Below, piece after piece: positions 1-5,100 of a DNA stretch of 5,100 nt. The stretch covers positions 1-5,100 of the forward strand of contig JAZDKU010000030.1 in the NCBI GenBank assembly GCA_043802745.1. The letters are read 5' to 3'. Both the position numbers and the translations under genes were made by a program. This DNA is from STD1-80 sp043802745. Lineage in GTDB: Bacteria; Patescibacteriota; Minisyncoccia; Minisyncoccales; CG1-02-41-26. The notes below the pieces were generated by a model. The model saw nothing but the letters and a program-made list of their open reading frames with translations, was not told the origin of the DNA and ran no database searches. Position 1 is the first letter of the stretch. Each line of letters opens with the position of its first letter.

Positions 1-156
1 TACTTGATTTTCTACAATACTTTAAGGGTTCATCACGCTTTCCAAAACAAACTTTCTCCGATACAATTCATTATGAATTGGCAACAGTCGCAAACAATAT
101 TTAAAATGTCCGAAGAGTCCAAAATTGGGTTGCATTATACATTTGGTTGCTTTTAG
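1..156 (+). CDS. C-terminal fragment of an integrase-core (DDE) transposase, cut by the window edge
   Basis: The first frame is open from base 1 to a TAG at 154-156 and encodes 51 residues. It contains the block YNTLRVHHAFQNKLSPIQF, which resembles the C-terminal end of rve-type integrase cores in IS3/IS481-like transposases (family pattern YNxxRPHxxLxxxTPxxF/Y). In a complete transposase this part follows the last acidic residue of the DDE triad, so the catalytic core lies to the left, outside the window. The usual Pro of R-P-H is Val here. The tail ending in LHYTFGCF also resembles the short tail seen after this block in related transposases. I cannot tell from this end whether the element is intact or a remnant. 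The transposase family assignment is fairly safe, but the exact IS family is not. Confidence 0.72.
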   Translation, partial: YLIFYNTLRVHHAFQNKLSPIQFIMNWQQSQTIFKMSEESKIGLHYTFGCF

Positions 157-175
157 TGCTAAATTTTGCTATTCT
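147..175 (+). promoter_or_regulatory. Candidate extended -10 promoter for the orphan gene
   Basis: TTGCTT at 147-152 is followed, after 17 bases, by TATTCT at 170-175. A TG dinucleotide at 167-168 gives an extended -10 form. Transcription would start near 182 and leave a leader of about 35 bases that includes the Shine-Dalgarno sequence. The -35 half matches the consensus only in TTG, and the region is AT-rich, so this is tentative. The -35 half overlaps the last transposase codons, so the promoter may sit at the end of the mobile element. Confidence 0.28.
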
Positions 176-200
176 TAAGCCAGTTTTTATCATTCTGCCA

Positions 201-207
201 AAAGGAG
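201..207 (+). promoter_or_regulatory. Strong ribosome binding site that fixes the start at 217
   Basis: AAAGGAG lies nine bases before the ATG at 217, which is close to ideal for pairing with the 16S rRNA tail. It favours ATG 217 over the in-frame TTG at 166, which has no such site. The other genes in the window lack a comparable sequence. Confidence 0.75.
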
Positions 208-216
208 AGATTAAAG

Positions 217-741
217 ATGGGTATAGGAATCGAAGAAGCTAAAAAATATATCGAGGAAGAAATTAAGAAAGCTATTAATGGTCAACACAAATGCACTGAT
301 CCGGACTGCTTAATAACTATGGCTACACCTATAGCTGCACTTATCAAAGATAGCAGTGTCGCCATTAAAGCACTGATCGAAATTCTTTATTTTTGTTTTA
401 GTCAGAGAAGGGTAATCGCAATAGAGGGAAGCGTTGTTCTCTCTGTTGAAAGAACAGAAATAAATGGAAACTTAACTGTCGAAAAATTTCAGAAGTTAGT
501 AGGGGAGTACGAAAAAGAGGCAGAGGGAGAGGAGGAAATCATAAAGAAATGGATCCTTCTTGCCAAAGAGACGGGGAATAATCTCGACTCAATAGAAGCC
601 TTGCTCAACTTCTACTATTTAATTTTAGCAATTCTGCAAACTTTAAAGGAGTTGGCAGAGTTTAAGGCTCAAAAATTAGAGCGTGACTTGTCCATCTGGG
701 GCAAAGAGCCCCGGTGGAAGTATGACACCAGTATAAATTAA
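217..741 (+). CDS. Hypothetical helical protein of unknown function
   Basis: This gene encodes 174 residues from an ATG with a good Shine-Dalgarno sequence to a TAA. I do not recognise the family. The N-terminus (about 3-20) is a charged helix. It is followed by a short Cys pair, C26 and C31 (KCTDPDC), then a hydrophobic, probably helical stretch at about 33-61. A short strand-like section (about 65-87) comes next, then a strongly charged Glu/Lys-rich region (about 88-112). Residues 124-158 form a long helix whose first half (LLNFYYLILAIL, 129-140) is hydrophobic. That part could be a buried helix or a weak membrane segment, but charged residues on both sides make a soluble helical bundle at least as likely. 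There is no signal peptide. The gene sits between a transposase end and a possible terminator, apart from the housekeeping run, so it may be mobile-element cargo or a recent arrival. That is inference from position only. Confidence 0.62.
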   Translation: MGIGIEEAKKYIEEEIKKAINGQHKCTDPDCLITMATPIAALIKDSSVAIKALIEILYFCFSQRRVIAIEGSVVLSVERTEINGNLTVEKFQKLVGEYEKEAEGEEEIIKKWILLAKETGNNLDSIEALLNFYYLILAILQTLKELAEFKAQKLERDLSIWGKEPRWKYDTSIN

Positions 742-757
742 TAATAATAAATAAACT

Positions 758-799
758 AAGAGGAGGCGCTCAAGGCAGAGAGCGTACTCTTTTATTTTA
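758..799 (+). terminator. Possible Rho-independent terminator after the orphan gene
   Basis: AAGAG (758-762) can pair with CTCTT (787-791), and CGCTC (767-771) with GAGCG (780-784). They are separated by an asymmetric internal loop (GAGG against TA) and closed by an eight-base loop. A T-rich run (TTTATTTTA) overlaps and follows the 3' arm. The interrupted stem makes it weaker than the hairpin at the right end of the window. Apart from this hairpin and a candidate promoter, I see nothing else in the 107-base gap. Confidence 0.45.
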
Positions 800-806
800 T
801 GTTGGC

Positions 807-835
807 TTGAAAGAGCTGTTTTTTTGTGGGAGAAT
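807..835 (+). promoter_or_regulatory. Candidate promoter giving a nearly leaderless nuclease mRNA
   Basis: TTGAAA at 807-812 is followed, 17 bases later, by GAGAAT at 830-835, with TG at 827-828 forming an extended -10. Transcription would start near 842, only about seven bases before the ATG at 849. A consensus-like TATAAT at 843-848 also abuts the ATG but would start transcription inside the gene. The assignment rests on pattern matching in AT-rich DNA. Confidence 0.28.
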
Positions 836-848
836 AACACAATATAAT

Positions 849-1613
849 ATGTTATTAACTTTATCGCCGTCGAAAATAAATATTTATTTAAATTGCCCCA
901 AGCAATATTATTTTGAGTATCTAGACCCAGAAATTGCCAAGATTAAAAAACAGCTTAAAAAGAAAAGAGCAGAAATGGAAATGGGCAGTTTTATCCACGA
1001 CTCTTTAACTTTATTTTTTAAAGAAACTGCTGAGCAAAGAAACTGGCAAAAAATGACAGCTATTTTAAAACAAGTCTGGCAAGGGCCAAGAGGGGAGAGC
1101 TATGGCTTTAAAACAATTGAGCAGGAAAGAGATTTTTACAATCAAGCCCTAAATATGCTTCAATGGTTTGTGCGAAATGAAAATTTAAAACCAAACATTT
1201 TTGCTTTGCCTGTTTCCCCTCCAGGCAAATCTTTTGACGATTATATTACCATATCATTTGGAGAAAATTTGGACTTGGGCGGTAAGATTGATAGAATAGA
1301 TAAATTAGATAATGGGAATTTAGAAATTATTGACTACAAAACCGGCAAAGAAAAAGACGACACTCTCCAGCTTTTCATTTATATATTTTTGGCGGAAAAG
1401 ATATTTGAAAAAAATGTTGAAAAGGTAAAATATATTTATTTAAAATCAGCGAATAGCCCGGTTATAGCGCCCGAAGTTGTTGAAAAAGAAAAAGCTAAAG
1501 AAAAGATTTTTGATATTGCCAGCAAAATTCAAGCCGAAAAAGACTGGGCTCCCCATGTTTCCAAACTTTGCGATTATTGCGACTATATTGCTTTTTGCCC
1601 TGCTAAGAAGTAA
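849..1613 (+). CDS. Stand-alone RecB-family PD-(D/E)XK nuclease with Fe-S cysteines (Cas4/AddB-like)
   Basis: This protein of 254 residues has the landmarks of the PDDEXK_1 / RecB-like nuclease superfamily. They are an N-terminal LSPSKINIYLNCPKQYYFEY block (5-24), the G-x3-H motif (G46, H50), the metal-binding Asp in GKIDRID (D148), the core EIIDYKTGK (D162, K164) and the Q-x3-Y motif (Q174, Y178). C16 plus C241, C244 and C250 match the four-cysteine arrangement that holds a [4Fe-4S] cluster in AddB and Cas4. All expected catalytic residues are present, so it should be an active metal-dependent DNA nuclease. Its pathway is open: no helicase partner, cas gene or CRISPR array is visible. An upstream in-frame TTG at 807 is possible, but the conserved block starts right after ATG 849 and the extra 14 residues look non-native. 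No good ribosome binding site precedes ATG 849. The protease gene starts 16 bases downstream, suggesting co-transcription. Confidence 0.85.
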   Translation: MLLTLSPSKINIYLNCPKQYYFEYLDPEIAKIKKQLKKKRAEMEMGSFIHDSLTLFFKETAEQRNWQKMTAILKQVWQGPRGESYGFKTIEQERDFYNQALNMLQWFVRNENLKPNIFALPVSPPGKSFDDYITISFGENLDLGGKIDRIDKLDNGNLEIIDYKTGKEKDDTLQLFIYIFLAEKIFEKNVEKVKYIYLKSANSPVIAPEVVEKEKAKEKIFDIASKIQAEKDWAPHVSKLCDYCDYIAFCPAKK

Positions 1614-1629
1614 GATAAAACAATATTTT

Positions 1630-2841
1630 ATGAATTATAAAAAGGTTTTTAGTTTTATTATTAAGTCAGTTCCGATCTTAATATTATTAGCTGTGTTTGG
1701 CATGGCTGGTTATCAGTTTGGTTTCAATAAAGGAGAGCAAGCTGTTTTAAAAACAGCTCCAGCCAATATTGCTGATAGCTTAAATGCTAATGATAAAGTT
1801 GATTTTTCTATATTCTGGGAAGCCTGGCGACGCCTAGAAGAAACTTTTATTGATAAAAACCAGATTGATTACAAGAAAATGGTTTATGGAGCCACTGAAG
1901 GCATGGTAAAGGCTTTAGGCGACCCCTACACCACTTACTTTACCCCTAGCCAAACCCAAAGCTTTAATGAAGAATTAAATGGCCAATACGAAGGCGTGGG
2001 TATGGTTGTGGGTATTAAAGACGAACAGTTAACCGTTGTCTCTCCATTTAAAAATACTCCAGCAGAAAGAGCAGGATTAAAGGCAGGCGATAAAATTCTT
2101 AAAATTGACGATGTATTTACCAATGATATTACTGTTGAAGAAGCGGTAAAAACAATCAAGGGAAAGCCTGGCACTTCTGTTAAGCTCTTAATGCAAAGAG
2201 ATGGCTGGACCCAGCCAAAAGAGTTTTCCTTAAAGAGAGAGGTTATAAAAATCCCAACATTAGAATTAACACAAAAAGAGGGGGGAATATCTGTTGTTAA
2301 AATTTACCAATTTAATAAAATATTACCCGAAGAATTTCAAACAGCCGCAAGCGAAATTCAAAAATCAGGGAATAAAAAAATAATTATTGACTTGCGTGAT
2401 AACCCGGGGGGATTTTTAGAAGTGGCTCAAATGATATCGGGCTGGTTTTTAAATAAAGGAGAGCTTGTTGTTACCCAAGACCAAGGCCAGGGCCAAGAAA
2501 AAAAGCAATATCTTTCAGAAGGCCCTTCCATTTTTGCCAACTATCCAGCGGTTGTTTTAATAAACGCTGGCTCAGCCTCCGCTTCTGAAATAATGGCTGG
2601 AGCCCTAAGAGATATTCGGGGTATAAAGTTGGTAGGAGAAAAATCATTTGGCAAGGGTTCTGTGCAAGAACAAATTGACTTATCTGACAAGTCATCCTTA
2701 AAAGTAACTATTGCTAAATGGTTAACACCCAAAGGAGTATCATTGGATAAAAATGGTTTGGATCCAGATATAAAGGTAGCAGAATCAACAAGCACCATAG
2801 ACGCCCAACTAGACAAGGCAATAGAATTACTTAATAAATAG
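1630..2841 (+). CDS. S41-family C-terminal processing peptidase (CtpA/Prc-like), membrane anchored, with PDZ domain
   Basis: This protein of 403 residues cleaves other proteins near their C-termini outside the cytoplasmic membrane, judging by its family. A single hydrophobic segment at about 7-30 follows a short basic N-terminus and acts as an uncleaved anchor or signal. A conserved GDPYTTYFTP block (97-106) precedes a PDZ domain (about 118-200, with YEGVGMVVG at 120-128 and AGLKAGDKI near 147-155). The peptidase core has D-L-R-D-N-P-G-G at 254-261. The Ser-Lys-Gln triad is S317 in GSASASEI, K342 in SFGKGSVQ and Q346, with the same spacing (25 and 4) as in Bacillus CtpB. The enzyme appears complete and active. 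The frame is open upstream to about 1477, overlapping the nuclease gene, but ATG 1630 directly precedes the membrane anchor and avoids the overlap. No Shine-Dalgarno sequence is seen. The substrate cannot be told from sequence. Confidence 0.93.
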   Translation: MNYKKVFSFIIKSVPILILLAVFGMAGYQFGFNKGEQAVLKTAPANIADSLNANDKVDFSIFWEAWRRLEETFIDKNQIDYKKMVYGATEGMVKALGDPYTTYFTPSQTQSFNEELNGQYEGVGMVVGIKDEQLTVVSPFKNTPAERAGLKAGDKILKIDDVFTNDITVEEAVKTIKGKPGTSVKLLMQRDGWTQPKEFSLKREVIKIPTLELTQKEGGISVVKIYQFNKILPEEFQTAASEIQKSGNKKIIIDLRDNPGGFLEVAQMISGWFLNKGELVVTQDQGQGQEKKQYLSEGPSIFANYPAVVLINAGSASASEIMAGALRDIRGIKLVGEKSFGKGSVQEQIDLSDKSSLKVTIAKWLTPKGVSLDKNGLDPDIKVAESTSTIDAQLDKAIELLNK

Positions 2842-2847
2842 TAGCTG

Positions 2848-2912
2848 TGTCATTCTGAGGGTAATCCCGAAGAATCTCGGTCGAGATCCTTCGCTAATCG
2901 CTCAGGATGACA
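2848..2912. repeat. Palindromic dispersed repeat (REP/MITE-like) between protease gene and rplI
   Basis: Outer arms TGTCATTCTGAG (2848-2859) and CTCAGGATGACA (2901-2912) are inverted copies with one difference, which still allows a G-U pair in RNA. Inner arms CGAAGAATCTCG (2868-2879) and CGAGATCCTTCG (2882-2893) also pair with one difference. The segments between inner and outer arms (2860-2867 and 2894-2900) do not pair and form an internal loop. The element fills most of the 79-base gap. It matches a widespread bacterial intergenic repeat of the form GTCATTCTGAG...CTCAGGATGAC, as I know it. It encodes nothing. The lack of a T-run argues against a terminator, but the RNA hairpin could affect processing or stability of a shared transcript. 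Confidence 0.85.
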
Positions 2913-2920
2913 AAACACTA

Positions 2921-3370
2921 ATGAAAGTTGTATTACTACAAGATGTGAGGAAAATTGGACGAATTTACGAAATAAAAGAAGTGGCTGATGGCTATGCGAT
3001 TAATTTTTTAATACCTAAAAATTTAGTTAAAAAAGCCACCAAAGAAGCAGTGGAGTGGGCCCTAGAACACCAAAAGAAAAATGAAGAAAAAGCTAAAGCA
3101 GACCTTGGCAAAACAGCTAAGCTTTTATCGCAAATAGACGGGCTTGAGGTTGAAATTATCGCTAAAGCAGGGGATAAGGGTCAGCTTTTTGAGAAAATAA
3201 ACAGTCTTAAAATCGCTACAAAATTGCAAGAAATGGGTTTTGATATTAAGAAAAATCAAATTATTTTAGATCAAGACATAAGAGAAGTGGGGGAATACGA
3301 CGCAAAAATTATTTTTGCTCATAATCTTGAATGTCAGATCAAAATTATTATTAGCGAATTAGAAATTTAA
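2921..3370 (+). CDS. rplI: Ribosomal protein bL9 (50S subunit)
   Basis: The 149-residue product has the usual length and architecture of bL9. An N-terminal rRNA-binding domain begins MKVVLLQDVRKIG and carries the family signature region VADGYAINFLIPKNLVKKAT (about 21-40). A long Lys/Glu/Ala-rich connecting helix follows (about 43-76), then a C-terminal domain with the GDKGQLFEKI segment (about 84-93). It binds 23S rRNA at the base of the L1 stalk and helps maintain reading-frame fidelity. The start agrees with the family's N-terminus. The only Shine-Dalgarno-like bases, AGGA at 2904-2907, lie inside the preceding palindromic repeat and about 13 bases from the ATG, so initiation probably depends little on pairing. 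Three bases separate its stop from pyrG, indicating co-transcription. Some CPR lineages are reported to lack bL9, so its presence narrows the host somewhat. Confidence 0.95.
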   Translation: MKVVLLQDVRKIGRIYEIKEVADGYAINFLIPKNLVKKATKEAVEWALEHQKKNEEKAKADLGKTAKLLSQIDGLEVEIIAKAGDKGQLFEKINSLKIATKLQEMGFDIKKNQIILDQDIREVGEYDAKIIFAHNLECQIKIIISELEI

Positions 3371-3373
3371 ATT

Positions 3374-5026
3374 ATGGCTATAAAAACCAAGTATATCTTT
3401 ATTATGGGAGGAGTTATGTCGGGCATTGGCAAGGGCATAACCACTGCTTCAATCGCTAGAATTTTAAAAGATAAGGGCTTTGTTGTTTCAGCTATTAAAA
3501 TCGACCCATATATAAATGTGGATGCAGGCACCATGAACCCAATAGAGCATGGCGAAGTTTTTGTTTGCGATGACGGCTTGGAATGCGACCAAGATCTTGG
3601 CAATTATGAAAGATTTGTTGGGGAAAGCTTATCTATTGATAATTATATAACAACTGGCAGTATTTATCTTTCGCTTATTCAAAGAGAAAGAAAAATGGAA
3701 TTTGGCGGCAAATGCGTTGAAGTAGTGCCCCACATTCCTGAAGAAGTTATTGCTAAAATAAAACGGCTTGAGAAAAAAATAAAAGCTGATTTTATTTTAA
3801 TTGAAATTGGGGGCACAGTAGGGGAGTATCAAAACCTTTTATTTCTAGAAGCCGCTCGTATGTTAAAATTACGTCAGCCTCACGATGTTTTAAGCGTTTT
3901 AGTGAGCTATTTGCCAATTCCAAACACAATTGGGGAAATGAAAACAAAACCCACCCAGTACGCAGTGCGTTCTTTAAATTCTGCGGGTATCCAGCCTGAT
4001 TTTATTGTAGCCCGCTCCGCTGTGCCAGTGGACGGCCCCAGAAAAAAGAAAATGTCTATTTTTTGTGGAGTAGATGAAAGAGACATAATTTCCGCTCCGG
4101 ATATTAAATCAATTTACGAAGTGCCAGTTAATTTTGAAAAAGATGATTTGGGCAACCGCATTTTAAAAAAATGCGCCCTAAGAGCTAAAAAAAGCAATGG
4201 CTTGGATTGGAAAAAATTAGTTAGCAATATCCATAACCCCAAAACACAAGTTAAAGTTGGCATTGTGGGCAAGTATTTTAAAACAGGAGACTTTACTTTA
4301 ATGGATTCCTATATATCAGTTATTGAGGCCATTAAGCACGCCGGTTTTTATTTTAAAGCCAAGCCCGAGATTACTTGGATCTCGGCCGAGCAATTTGAAG
4401 AAAATCCAAAATTATTAGCAGAGTTAAAAAAATACGATGGTATTATTGTGCCTGGCGGTTTTGGCAATAGGGGAGTGGAGGGTAAAATTTTAGCCATTGA
4501 GTATGCTCGGAAAAACAAAATTCCATTTTTTGGGCTTTGTTTGGGCATGCAATTAGCTTGTATTGAATTTGCTCGAAATGTTTGCCATATAAAAAACGCC
4601 AACTCCATGGAGTTTGATGAAGAGTGCGAGCCAGTGATTGATATGATGATGGAACAAAAAGCTTTAATAAAAGAAAACAGATACGGTGGGACTATGAGAT
4701 TGGGGGCTTATGATTGTAAGTTAAAACCCGGCACAATCAGCCGAAAAGCTTATGCTAAAGAAGTAATTTCCGAGAGGCATCGCCATAGATATGAGCTTAA
4801 TAATAAATATAGAGAAATTTTAACTAAGAGGGGATTGATAATTTCAGGCATTAACCCAGAAAAAGATTTAGTGGAGATTGTGGAATTGCCCCGCATCCCT
4901 TCGACAAGCTCAGGGCAAGCCCATCCGTTTTTTGTCGCCACCCAATTCCACCCAGAATTTAAATCCAACCCATTATCCCCCCACCCGTTATTTAGAGAAT
5001 TCATCAGGGCTTGCATAAAAAAATAA
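3374..5026 (+). CDS. pyrG: CTP synthase (glutamine-hydrolysing), with a repeat-derived peptide insertion
   Basis: PyrG makes CTP from UTP, ATP and glutamine-derived ammonia in the cytoplasm, the last step of de novo pyrimidine nucleotide synthesis. The 550-residue protein is full length. The synthetase domain (about 1-275) holds the P-loop GGVMSGIGKG (12-21, K20), IKIDPYINVDAGTMNPIEHGE (41-61), the Mg-site acids D74 and E144, and KTKPTQ. The class I glutaminase domain (about 293-548) holds the oxyanion segment PGGFGNRG (360-367), nucleophile C389 in GLCLGMQ, and H526 and E528 in QFHPEF. All catalytic residues are present. Two oddities stand out. The family motif GTVGDIES reads GTVGEYQN (147-154). 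Residues about 507-516 (RIPSTSSGQA) are extra relative to the usual ELPxHPFFVA junction and coincide with a dispersed DNA repeat. The gene follows rplI after three bases, with no Shine-Dalgarno sequence, so expression probably depends on the rplI transcript. Confidence 0.97.
   Translation: MAIKTKYIFIMGGVMSGIGKGITTASIARILKDKGFVVSAIKIDPYINVDAGTMNPIEHGEVFVCDDGLECDQDLGNYERFVGESLSIDNYITTGSIYLSLIQRERKMEFGGKCVEVVPHIPEEVIAKIKRLEKKIKADFILIEIGGTVGEYQNLLFLEAARMLKLRQPHDVLSVLVSYLPIPNTIGEMKTKPTQYAVRSLNSAGIQPDFIVARSAVPVDGPRKKKMSIFCGVDERDIISAPDIKSIYEVPVNFEKDDLGNRILKKCALRAKKSNGLDWKKLVSNIHNPKTQVKVGIVGKYFKTGDFTLMDSYISVIEAIKHAGFYFKAKPEITWISAEQFEENPKLLAELKKYDGIIVPGGFGNRGVEGKILAIEYARKNKIPFFGLCLGMQLACIEFARNVCHIKNANSMEFDEECEPVIDMMMEQKALIKENRYGGTMRLGAYDCKLKPGTISRKAYAKEVISERHRHRYELNNKYREILTKRGLIISGINPEKDLVEIVELPRIPSTSSGQAHPFFVATQFHPEFKSNPLSPHPLFREFIRACIKK
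4892..4921. repeat. Short dispersed repeat inserted in frame inside pyrG
   Basis: The stretch contains CCCTTCGACAAGCTCAGGG (4897-4915), the core of a very common bacterial dispersed repeat. It is read in frame as PSTSSGQA with flanking R-I. CCCT (4897-4900) and AGGG (4912-4915) are complementary ends. The core shares ATCC, TTCG and GCTCAGG, in that order, with the right arm of the palindromic repeat at 2848-2912. The boundaries are approximate: I set them by where CTP synthase homology (ELP, then HPFFVA) breaks and resumes. Confidence 0.8.
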
Positions 5027-5028
5027 AA

Positions 5029-5064
5029 CAACAAAAAAGACCCCTCTCGGGGTTTTCTTTGTTG
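5029..5064 (+). terminator. Rho-independent terminator after pyrG, possibly bidirectional
   Basis: CCCC (5041-5044) and GGGG (5049-5052) enclose a TCTC loop. The stem extends through A-rich and T-rich flanks, with CAACAAA (5029-5035) pairing to TTTGTTG (5058-5064). TTTTCTTT follows the GC core on the plus strand. The A-rich left flank would supply a U-tract on the minus strand, so it could stop transcripts from both sides. It begins two bases after the pyrG stop. Confidence 0.85.
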
Positions 5065-5070
5065 AGAATC

Positions 5071-5100
5071 TTAGACAACTTCTATTTTTTTGGCTTTGCG
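5071..5100 (-). CDS. Possible 3' end of a convergent minus-strand gene
   Basis: Read on the minus strand, the last 30 bases give nine codons (RKAKKIEVV) followed by TAA at 5073-5071. The basic, AT-codon tail and its position just beyond a hairpin able to work in both directions fit a convergent gene, perhaps a small basic protein. Nine codons are too few to identify a product, and the open frame could be chance. Confidence 0.33.
   Translation of the reverse strand, partial: RKAKKIEVV

Noticed and set aside
64..80. Perfect 8-base inverted repeat CAATTCAT-T-ATGAATTG
   Set aside because: It lies within transposase codons (reading QFIMN), is made of AT-rich bases and has a one-base centre. It is more likely chance than an operator or element end.
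843..848. TATAAT as the -10 box of the nuclease gene
   Set aside because: It abuts the ATG, so a transcript from it would start inside the gene, and no -35 sits at a proper distance.
849..1613. Calling the nuclease Cas4 and inferring a CRISPR system
   Set aside because: The motifs are shared by many RecB-family nucleases, and neither repeats nor other cas genes are present in the window.
1477..1629. Upstream extension of the protease frame overlapping the nuclease gene
   Set aside because: The added 51 residues are Lys-rich and read the nuclease gene out of frame. The membrane anchor expected at the N-terminus of S41 proteases begins just after ATG 1630.
2476..2502. Short repetitive CCAAGG/CCAGGG stretch in the protease gene (QDQGQGQE)
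   Set aside because: It is only a few codons long, lies in a loop where S41 proteins vary in length, and has no other copy in the window.
2848..2912. The palindrome as a Rho-independent terminator after the protease gene
   Set aside because: There is no T-run after either arm, and the sequence matches a known dispersed repeat pattern.
1..5100. Alternative genetic code (UGA recoded, as in some CPR groups)
   Set aside because: All recognised genes read through with the standard code, end in TAA or TAG, and encode Gly by GGN. Absence of TGA stops in so few genes is not informative.

Overview
The window looks like a piece of a small, AT-rich bacterial genome, most likely a Candidate Phyla Radiation (Patescibacteria) member and plausibly a Parcubacteria relative. 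This is an inference. It rests on AT-rich codon use, tight gene packing, the near absence of Shine-Dalgarno sequences before the housekeeping genes, divergent motifs in CTP synthase, and short dispersed palindromic repeats of a type common in such genomes. The standard genetic code fits throughout: TAA and TAG are the stops used, and no reading frame needs UGA recoding.

Left part (1-800): the window opens inside the 3' end of a DDE/integrase-core transposase (open from base 1, stop at 154-156). It is followed by an orphan helical protein of 174 residues (217-741) that I do not recognise. That gene has a strong Shine-Dalgarno sequence, unlike everything downstream, and a weak hairpin with a T-rich tail follows it.

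Middle and right part (849-5026): four plus-strand genes follow. They are a stand-alone RecB-family PD-(D/E)XK nuclease with a four-cysteine Fe-S signature (849-1613), a membrane-anchored PDZ/S41 C-terminal processing protease (1630-2841), ribosomal protein bL9 (rplI, 2921-3370) and CTP synthase (pyrG, 3374-5026). The gaps are 16, 79 and 3 bases, so nuclease-protease and rplI-pyrG look like co-transcribed pairs. All four may form one run ending at the strong hairpin at 5029-5064. The last 30 bases may be the 3' end of a convergent minus-strand gene.

The most notable structure is not a gene. A palindromic dispersed repeat fills most of the protease-rplI gap (2848-2912). A shorter element with the same core (ATCC-TTCG-spacer-GCTCAGG) lies in frame inside pyrG (about 4892-4921). 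There it adds a PSTSSGQA-type peptide ten residues before the catalytic His of the glutaminase domain. I see no CRISPR array, tRNA, rRNA or riboswitch, and no convincing new multi-gene system.
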